NCBI GenBank assembly: GCA_903825695.1
Contig: CAIKBP010000019.1
Span: 1-13,347, forward strand
Direction of reading: 5' to 3'
Source of the DNA: an uncultured Verrucomicrobiota bacterium
GTDB taxonomy: Bacteria > Verrucomicrobiota > Verrucomicrobiia > Palsa-1439
DNA length: 13,347 nucleotides
Made by a program: the position numbers and the translations under genes. This document shows positions 1-5,468 of the stretch, one piece after another. The notes under the pieces were generated by a model. That model searched no databases. It was not told the origin of the DNA and was given only the letters and a program-made list of their open reading frames with translations. Each line of letters opens with the position of its first letter. Positions within the stretch are counted from its first letter, which is position 1.

Positions 1-129
1 CCGCCAAGCTTTCGCGGGGGTGTAGACTTGTTCATACAAAAGCCGTTTCCCGTCTCGCAACTTATCGCGGCCTTGCACAAACTTGTCGGCGACGAAACAC
101 AGGGCGATGTAGTGCCGTCCCGCGGTTGA
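1..129 (+). CDS. C-terminal end of a response-regulator receiver domain (partial)
   Basis: The first reading frame is open from the window edge to a TGA at 127-129 and gives 42 residues. It contains GVDLFIQKPF followed by an amphipathic helix (SQLIAALHKLV). This matches the end of a CheY-like receiver domain: the beta5 strand, the conserved Lys-Pro pair (K14-P15 of the fragment) and helix alpha5. The Lys is the residue that contacts the phosphoryl group in this family. The protein stops about 15 residues after the helix, so the receiver is the last domain. It could be a stand-alone regulator or the tail of a hybrid histidine kinase; the missing 5' part would decide. The gap to the next gene is only 22 bases, so co-transcription with lepB is possible. 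Confidence 0.7.
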   Translation, partial: PPSFRGGVDLFIQKPFPVSQLIAALHKLVGDETQGDVVPSRG

Positions 130-151
130 CCCGTCGGTTGCCTCGCTAAAC

Positions 152-646
152 ATGGTAAACGCGAAAGCGAAACGCCGCGCAAAAATCGGTCTCAGACTGG
201 CGGCAATCGCTGTCACCCTGTTCCTGATCGGGAAATTCGTAATCACGCCGTCGGTGGTGATCGGCGTCAGCATGTCGCCAACGCTTAAGCCGTACGAACT
301 GGCGCTGATTCTGCACACCCGCCATTACCAACCGCATCGTGGGGACATCGTCGTGTTCCGCACGACGGACGATCCGCCTCTTTATTTCATCAAGAGAGTC
401 ATCGCCTTGCCGGGTGAAACCATAGGCATCGAGCGTGGTGCAGTGAAAATTAATGGCGCGCCACTGGCCGAGCCATATACGACCGCGAATCGGGACTGGA
501 ACACGGCCCCGACGCCCGTACCCGCAGGCAAGGTGTTCGTTATAGGTGACAACCGCGAGCTTGGGAGTCATGATTACGTGCTTGGGCTTGTAGCGACACG
601 CCTGGTGAGGGCGCGGCTTGTTTGGCATTGGAGGTGGAAGCGATGA
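152..646 (+). CDS. lepB: Signal peptidase I (leader peptidase)
   Basis: Membrane-bound serine protease that removes signal peptides from exported proteins on the outer face of the cytoplasmic membrane. The protein has 164 residues. A basic N-terminus (KAKRRAK) precedes one hydrophobic segment at about residues 14-32. Box B is VSMSPTL with the catalytic Ser40. Box C/D is RGDIVVF (63-69) followed by FIKRVIALPGE (79-89), with the general-base Lys81. Box E is VIGDNRELGSHD (130-141). This Ser-Lys dyad pattern is diagnostic of the S26 family. The protein is shorter than E. coli LepB (324 residues), with one membrane segment and a minimal catalytic core, as in many Gram-positive-type enzymes. The ATG at 152 has no convincing ribosome-binding site, so translation may depend on the upstream gene. 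The stop overlaps the next start by four bases (ATGA). Confidence 0.93.
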   Translation: MVNAKAKRRAKIGLRLAAIAVTLFLIGKFVITPSVVIGVSMSPTLKPYELALILHTRHYQPHRGDIVVFRTTDDPPLYFIKRVIALPGETIGIERGAVKINGAPLAEPYTTANRDWNTAPTPVPAGKVFVIGDNRELGSHDYVLGLVATRLVRARLVWHWRWKR

Positions 647-1098
647 AATGGCTGGCGCGAATTGTCGGTGCGGGCCTGCTGGTGTTTGCGCTGTGGCAGT
701 TGTGGCAGCGGGTGTTCGTGACCGACGAGATGCGAATCAAACGACAGATCAGCGCCATGGCGCGCGCCGTCGAGAAAGGCGAAATCCTGAAACTGTACAA
801 TGCCGTTGCCGCAAATTATGCTGATAACCACGGTCTGGACAAAACCATGCTCCTTGCCGCGATACGTGGATTTCGGGCCCAATACGAGGCGCTCTTCATC
901 TACATTTCCGACCAGAAAATCGAGGTCGCGCCTGACTCGGAGGAGGCTCAGGCAGTCATCGTCGCCAAGGTGCTGAGCAAAACAAGAGGCGGCGGCCAGA
1001 CGGAACTCAATGCCGACCGTGTTCGGCTGTTCTTCCGCAAGACCGATTACGGTTGGAAACTTAGTCGTACTGAGTCACCGGAGTTGAAATTCGATTGA
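643..1098 (+). CDS. Membrane-anchored small protein, possible NTF2-like fold
   Basis: The ATG at 643 is preferred over an in-frame TTG at 622. It overlaps the lepB stop as ATGA and has a good ribosome-binding site (GGAGG, 630-634). The 151-residue product has one N-terminal hydrophobic segment (about residues 3-20: WLARIVGAGLLVFALWQL) and then a soluble domain. The soluble part begins with helices (IKRQISAMARAVEKGEILKLYNAVAANYAD) and ends in strands (VRLFFRKTDYGWKLSRTES). That order, with a terminal W-x-[LI] strand, resembles the NTF2-like/SnoaL superfamily. This is a fold impression only, and I see no catalytic motif. The tight coupling to lepB suggests co-expression, with the soluble domain either periplasmic or cytoplasmic. 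The function is unknown. Confidence 0.8.
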   Translation: MKWLARIVGAGLLVFALWQLWQRVFVTDEMRIKRQISAMARAVEKGEILKLYNAVAANYADNHGLDKTMLLAAIRGFRAQYEALFIYISDQKIEVAPDSEEAQAVIVAKVLSKTRGGGQTELNADRVRLFFRKTDYGWKLSRTESPELKFD

Positions 1099-1132
1099 AG
1101 CCCGCCACTTCATCCATTACGCTCGGCGGGTC

Positions 1133-2686
1133 ATGGGCAATATCCAACGGGCGCTCGTCAGCGTTTCGGACAAAACGGGGCTGGCGGAGTTTGCCAAGGA
1201 ACTGCATCAGCTCGGCGTAGAAATCATTTCTACCGCCGGCACGGCACGCGCGCTCAAGGAGGCGGGCGTGCCGGTCATTGAGATCAGCGAGTTCGTGGGA
1301 TTCCCGGAAATGCTCGACGGCCGCGTGAAAACGCTTCACCCAAAGATCCACGGCGGTCTGTTGTACGTCCGCGGCAACGCCAATCATGAGAAGCAGTTAG
1401 CGGCTCACGGGATCAAGTCGATCGATCTGGTCGTGGTGAACCTCTACCCGTTTGAAAAGACCGTTGCCAAGCCAGCCGTCACGCTCCATGAAGCCATTGA
1501 AAACATCGACATCGGCGGCCCGAGCATGTTGCGCAGCGCGGCGAAAAATCACGCCAGCGTAACTGTCGTAATAGACCCCGCCGATTACGCCGGGGTGTTA
1601 CGCGAGATTCGCGAGCACGATGGCAATACCTCAGAGGAGTTTCGGGCAAAACTCGCGGTAAAAGCTTTCGAGACTACCGCCCGGTACGATGGGGCGATTG
1701 CGGCGTTTCTGGGGAAGGCGGCAAGTGGGGCGCCGACTCCGCGGTTCCCGGAGACGCTCAACCTTTCGTTGAAAAAGGTACAAGACCTCCGTTACGGCGA
1801 AAACCCGCACCAGGGGGCGGCGCTGTACGGCGATTTCGGCAAACACTTCCAGCAGCTTCACGGCAAGGAACTTTCATATAACAACATCCTGGATCTCACC
1901 GCCGCCGCGGAACTGGTCGCCGAGTTCGAAGACCCGACTGCCGCCATCATCAAGCACACCAACCCATGTGGCGTCGGCAGCGCACCCACGCTCAGGGATG
2001 CGTGGGCATTGGCGTGCGAGACGGACAAACGGTCGCCGTTCGGCGGTATCATCGCGGTAAACCGCCCGCTCGATGCCGCCATCGCGAGAGCCATCACAGA
2101 AATCTTCAGCGAGGCGATAGTCGCGCCCGAGTTTCAGCCGGAAGCGCTGGCGATTCTCCAGAAAAAGAAAAATCTGCGGCTGCTGCTCAATCTGGGAGTG
2201 CCCGGTTCGCCGCTGGCGATTCGTTCCGTCACCGGTGGCCTCCTCGTCCAGGATCGCGATACACGGTTGGTGTCCGCCGCCGACATCAAGGTCGTGACCA
2301 AACGCGAGCCGACGCAGGCGGAACGGCACGCGCTGCTATTTGCATGGCGCGTCGTCAAGCACGTGAAATCCAACGCCATCGTGTATGCGACCGTCGATGG
2401 CAACAAGTCCCGCACGCTCGGCATTGGAGCCGGTCAGATGAGCCGCGTGGATTCCTCCAAGATAGCCATTTGGAAGGCGAAAGAAGCGGGGCTTGATCTG
2501 AAGGGCAGCGTTGTAGCTAGCGACGCCTTCTTCCCGTTCCCCGACGGCGTCATCGCAGCGGCTGAAGCCAGCGCGACGGCCGTAATTCAACCCGGCGGGA
2601 GCGTCCGCGACGCCGAAGTTATAGCTGCGGCCAACGAGCGCAACATGGCTATGGTCTTCACCGGTGTCCGCCATTTCCGGCACTAA
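1133..2686 (+). CDS. purH: Bifunctional AICAR transformylase / IMP cyclohydrolase
   Basis: Cytosolic enzyme for the last two steps of de novo purine synthesis: AICAR plus 10-formyl-THF gives FAICAR, which is then cyclised to IMP. The length of 517 residues is normal for the family. The N-terminal cyclohydrolase domain (MGS-like, about 1-195) shows ALVSVSDKTGL (7-17), STAGTARAL (33-41) and GRVKTLHPKIHGG (63-75). The C-terminal transformylase domain shows DLRYGENPHQGA (218-229), SYNNILD (248-254), KHTNPCGVG with the catalytic Lys274-His275 (274-282), RSPFGGIIAVNRP (300-312), KSNAIVYA (412-419) and a long run ending in AVIQPGGSVRD (483-493). The start lies 34 bases after the previous gene and has only a GGCGGG-like ribosome-binding candidate. 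It is probably in one unit with lepB. It ends 39 bases from the convergent ilvD, and I see no clear U-tailed terminator between them. Confidence 0.97.
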   Translation: MGNIQRALVSVSDKTGLAEFAKELHQLGVEIISTAGTARALKEAGVPVIEISEFVGFPEMLDGRVKTLHPKIHGGLLYVRGNANHEKQLAAHGIKSIDLVVVNLYPFEKTVAKPAVTLHEAIENIDIGGPSMLRSAAKNHASVTVVIDPADYAGVLREIREHDGNTSEEFRAKLAVKAFETTARYDGAIAAFLGKAASGAPTPRFPETLNLSLKKVQDLRYGENPHQGAALYGDFGKHFQQLHGKELSYNNILDLTAAAELVAEFEDPTAAIIKHTNPCGVGSAPTLRDAWALACETDKRSPFGGIIAVNRPLDAAIARAITEIFSEAIVAPEFQPEALAILQKKKNLRLLLNLGVPGSPLAIRSVTGGLLVQDRDTRLVSAADIKVVTKREPTQAERHALLFAWRVVKHVKSNAIVYATVDGNKSRTLGIGAGQMSRVDSSKIAIWKAKEAGLDLKGSVVASDAFFPFPDGVIAAAEASATAVIQPGGSVRDAEVIAAANERNMAMVFTGVRHFRH

Positions 2687-2725
2687 CGCCGGCGTTTCCC
2701 CCGCCCTGCACGCGCAAATGCACAC

Positions 2726-4420
2726 TCACTGCCGTGGCGCGACGTCTTCAGGCAATGTGAGCACGGCGCCCTTGCTGGCGCTGGTTACCAGACGGCAATA
2801 ACGCCCGAGCCATCCATGCACAATCTTCGGCGCGGGTTTCCGCCATGCCGCACGGCGTCGCGCCAGCGTTGCGTCGTCCACCCTTAGCGTGAGCGTGCGG
2901 CGCGGGATATCGATTAAGATGGTGTCGCCGTTCTCAACCAGCGCGATTGGACCGCCTTCGGCCGCTTCGGGGCTGATGTGACCGAGGCAGGTTCCCGCCG
3001 TGCCGCCGGAGAACCGGCCATCAGTGACGAGCGCGACCTGCTTGCCGAGTCCCTGACCTTTGATCTTGGAAGTCGGCGACAACATCTCGGGCATGCCGGG
3101 ACCGCCTTTCGGGCCTTCGTAGCGGATGACGACGACGTGGCCGGGTTTGACCTCGCGTTTCTCCAGTGCAGCAAGACATTCGTCTTGCGAATTGAAAACA
3201 ATGGCCTTGCCCTCGAATACGAAACAGTCCGTATCAACGCCGGCTGTTTTGATAACCGCCCCTTCGGGCGCGAGGTTGCCAAATAGGACAGCCAGTCCGC
3301 CGTCCGCCGTGAATAGCGTTTCGATGCGGTGGATGATCTTCTCGTCGAGAATCTGCGCGCGAGCGATGTTCTTGCCAAGCGTCTTGCCGGTGACAGTCAC
3401 CGCATCGAGGTGCAGCGCACCGGGTTTGCGGCTGAGTTCCTTAAGAATGGCGCTGATGCCGCCGGCCCGATCGACGTCTTCGAGATGCACGTCTGGTTTG
3501 GACGGCGACACCTTACAGATACACGGGATGCGCGCCGAGACTTCATTGAGGCGTTTCAGCGCATAGTCCACGCCAGCTTCGCGGGCGATGGCAAGGGCAT
3601 GCAACACCGTGTTGGTCGAGCCGCCCATTGCCATGTCGAGCGCGAACGCGTTGTCTAGCGCCTTGGCGGTGACGATGTCACGGGGACAGATATTCTTTTC
3701 CAGTAGCGTCATGATTTGGCGGCCGGCGGCGCGGGCCAGTTTCTTCCGGCGCGAGTCGGTGGCGAGAATGGTGCCATTGCCCGGCAATGCGAGGCCGATT
3801 GCCTCAAGCAAACAGTTCATCGAGTTGGCCGTAAACATGCCGGCGCAGGAACCGCACGTCGGACAACAGACGTTCTCCAGCAGCTTGAGGCGTTCAGCGT
3901 CGATCTCGCCGGTCTGATATTTGCCGACCCCTTCAAAAACCGTAATTAAGTCCGCGGACGTGCCATCCGGCAGTCGGCCGGCCTGCATCGGTCCACCGGT
4001 GATGAAGATCGTCGGGATATTCACCCGCACGGCGGCCATGACCATGCCGGGCGTGATCTTGTCGCAATTGGAGATGCAGATCAGCGCGTCGAAGCAATGC
4101 GCCTGTACCATCGTTTCGACAGCGTCGGCGATCAATTCGCGGCTCGGCAACGAGTATCGCATGCCGAGATGCCCCATTGCGATGCCGTCGTCCACGGCTA
4201 TGGTGTTGAACTCGAACGGCATGCCGCCCGCTTTGCGCACGGCAGTCTTCACCACCTCGGCGAACTTCTTTAGATGCACGTGCCCCGGCACGATGTCGGT
4301 ATAGGAGTTGGCGATGCCGATGAACGGTTTCTGCATGTCGGCGTCGGTCACGCCGCACGCCTTCAGCAAGGCGCGCTGCCCCGCTCGGTCCGGTCCGGCC
4401 TTGATGGTGTCTGATCTCAT
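2726..4420 (-). CDS. ilvD: Dihydroxy-acid dehydratase
   Basis: Cytosolic Fe-S enzyme of branched-chain amino-acid synthesis that dehydrates 2,3-dihydroxy-isovalerate and -methylvalerate to the 2-keto acids. The product has 564 residues. Family signatures are FNTIAVDDGIAMGHLGM (71-87), SLPSRE (90-95), CISNCDKITPGM (115-126, with cluster Cys119 and the Mg-site Lys121), CPTCGSCAGMFTANSMNCL (186-204, with Cys192), GGSTNTVLHA, and C-terminal GGPGMPEM and DGRFSGGTAGTCLGH. At the position where [2Fe-2S] enzymes carry a third cysteine, this protein has Gly46 (VPGHVHL), as in E. coli IlvD, which has an oxygen-sensitive [4Fe-4S] cluster. The cluster type is inferred. A ribosome-binding site (AAGGAAG) lies 7-13 bases before the ATG, and a promoter candidate is listed separately. 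The gene stands alone, with no other ilv or leu gene in view. Confidence 0.97.
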   Translation of the reverse strand: MRSDTIKAGPDRAGQRALLKACGVTDADMQKPFIGIANSYTDIVPGHVHLKKFAEVVKTAVRKAGGMPFEFNTIAVDDGIAMGHLGMRYSLPSRELIADAVETMVQAHCFDALICISNCDKITPGMVMAAVRVNIPTIFITGGPMQAGRLPDGTSADLITVFEGVGKYQTGEIDAERLKLLENVCCPTCGSCAGMFTANSMNCLLEAIGLALPGNGTILATDSRRKKLARAAGRQIMTLLEKNICPRDIVTAKALDNAFALDMAMGGSTNTVLHALAIAREAGVDYALKRLNEVSARIPCICKVSPSKPDVHLEDVDRAGGISAILKELSRKPGALHLDAVTVTGKTLGKNIARAQILDEKIIHRIETLFTADGGLAVLFGNLAPEGAVIKTAGVDTDCFVFEGKAIVFNSQDECLAALEKREVKPGHVVVIRYEGPKGGPGMPEMLSPTSKIKGQGLGKQVALVTDGRFSGGTAGTCLGHISPEAAEGGPIALVENGDTILIDIPRRTLTLRVDDATLARRRAAWRKPAPKIVHGWLGRYCRLVTSASKGAVLTLPEDVAPRQ

Positions 4421-4456
4421 AATCTGCTTCCTTTCATCATCAGTCGCAACTCATGC

Positions 4457-4485
4457 ACTATACCGACTTTCTTATTGCGCAACAA
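4457..4485 (-). promoter_or_regulatory. Putative sigma70-type promoter of ilvD
   Basis: Read on the minus strand, TTGTTG (4480-4485) is separated by exactly 17 bases from TATAGT (4457-4462). The -10 element matches TATAAT at 5 of 6 positions; the -35 element is weaker (TTG only). Transcription would start near 4450, giving a leader of about 30 bases with the ilvD ribosome-binding site. The stretch between xer and ilvD (4421-4541) contains no open reading frame, which fits a promoter region. Prediction is by eye only. Confidence 0.4.
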
Positions 4486-4541
4486 CCCCCACGACTTATG
4501 GAGTCGGCCTTCAACGAAGTTCACTCACCGAAACCGCTGTT

Positions 4542-5468
4542 TCACGCCCTTGGGTGGGCCTTGTCATAGACCCTTTTGAGGCGTTCGGGAGTGATGTGCG
4601 TGTAGATTTGCGTTGTAGAAAGGCTGGCGTGGCCGAGGAGTTCCTGAACGCTGCGCAGGTCGGCCCCTGCGTCGAGCATGTGCGTGGCAAAACTGTGACG
4701 GAGCTTGTGCGGCGTGAGCGATGGGTCGAGACCGGCCGCGAGCAGGTACTTCTTCAACATTCGCTGCACACTGCGCGCGGTCATCCGTCCACCGAACCTG
4801 TTTACAAAGAGCGGCCCGTGTGAACTTCGCCCGCGCAGTTCCAAGTACTTCTGCAGTGTCTGGATAGCCGGGCCGCCAAGCGGCGAGAGCCGTTCCTTCT
4901 TGCCCTTGCCGCGCACACGAACGACCTCGCCCAGCAGATCGACATCATCATCGTTCAGTTGCACCAACTCATGAATGCGCAAGCCGCCGCTATAGAACGT
5001 TTCGAGGATCGCCTTGTCGCGCCACGCCGAGAGGTCGTTGGGTTTCTTCGCCGGCGCGGCGCGGCTGGAGCCTCGCCCTCCAGTTCTCAAGGGCGCGTCC
5101 AGCAACGCTTCAATCTGCTGGATCGTCAGAAACTTTGGCAACTTGCGCTGTTTTTTTGGAAGCGTGAGACCGACGAGCGGATTCTGTTTCGCATGCTCGG
5201 ACCGCACCAACCAGCGGAAGAAGCTACGCAATGCCGACATTTTCAGATGAATCGTAGCCCGGTCGTAGCGGCTTTCACCGAGGTACACGAGATAACCCCG
5301 CAGGTGAAACGGGTCTATGCGGTTCCAATCGGGTGGATGTTTGAACTTCTCCCCAAACCAGGCACAGAAGGCGCGGATGGCGGTGCTGTAATTCCGAAGC
5401 GTGAGAGGCGATACATCACGCTCAGCGCGAAGGTAGTTAAGGAACCGTTCGACCAGCGCGTCGGTCAC
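4542..5468 (-). CDS. xerC: Tyrosine site-specific recombinase of the XerC/XerD family
   Basis: Resolves chromosome dimers at dif sites and acts in the cytoplasm. The chosen start is the GTG at 5466-5468, which overlaps the TGA of the upstream topoisomerase gene (GTGA). It gives 308 residues, the usual length; the open frame runs further to 5582 but only inside the topoisomerase gene. The SAM-like DNA-binding domain is at about 1-90 (e.g. SPLTLRNYSTAIRAF). The catalytic domain has the full set of residues: Arg164 (SGGLRIHEL), Lys188 (RGKGKKER), His254 and Arg257 (TPHKLRHSFATH), His280 (LLGHASLS) and nucleophile Tyr289 (TQIYTH). An extra 15-17 residues at 128-144 (RTGGRGSSRAAPAKKPN) lie in the linker before the catalytic core and derive from a palindromic DNA repeat. 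There is no Shine-Dalgarno before the GTG, so translation probably relies on coupling. XerC versus XerD is not resolved; the gene context favours XerC. Confidence 0.93.
   Translation of the reverse strand: MTDALVERFLNYLRAERDVSPLTLRNYSTAIRAFCAWFGEKFKHPPDWNRIDPFHLRGYLVYLGESRYDRATIHLKMSALRSFFRWLVRSEHAKQNPLVGLTLPKKQRKLPKFLTIQQIEALLDAPLRTGGRGSSRAAPAKKPNDLSAWRDKAILETFYSGGLRIHELVQLNDDDVDLLGEVVRVRGKGKKERLSPLGGPAIQTLQKYLELRGRSSHGPLFVNRFGGRMTARSVQRMLKKYLLAAGLDPSLTPHKLRHSFATHMLDAGADLRSVQELLGHASLSTTQIYTHITPERLKRVYDKAHPRA
5050..5092 (-). repeat. Palindromic repeat-like element captured within xer
   Basis: Inside the xer gene there is a short hairpin: arms CTGGAG (5065-5070) and CTCCAG (5078-5083) around a 7-base loop CCTCGCC. 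It is flanked by very GC-rich sequence (GCCGGCGCGGCGCGG). On the minus strand the core reads AGAACTGGAGGGCGAGGCTC. In the xer frame it encodes RTGGRGSSRAAPA, which has no counterpart in the Xer linker I know from E. coli XerD. From memory, similar sequence (also readable as NWRARLQPRRA in another frame) is dispersed in Verrucomicrobiota genomes. I infer insertion of a REP-like element. No second copy occurs in this window, so the repeat status rests on recall. Confidence 0.5.

Noticed and set aside
622..642. TTG start seven codons upstream for the small protein after lepB
   Set aside because: The ATG at 643 has a proper GGAGG at the right distance and overlaps the lepB stop.
2685..2696. AACGCCGGCGTT palindrome at the purH stop, considered as a terminator between purH and ilvD
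   Set aside because: There is no loop and no U-tract; it is a 12-base palindrome that could easily occur by chance in GC-rich DNA.
4487..4509. CGACT/AGTCG hairpin downstream of xer, considered as an operon terminator
   Set aside because: The stem is only five bases and no U-tract follows on the minus strand.
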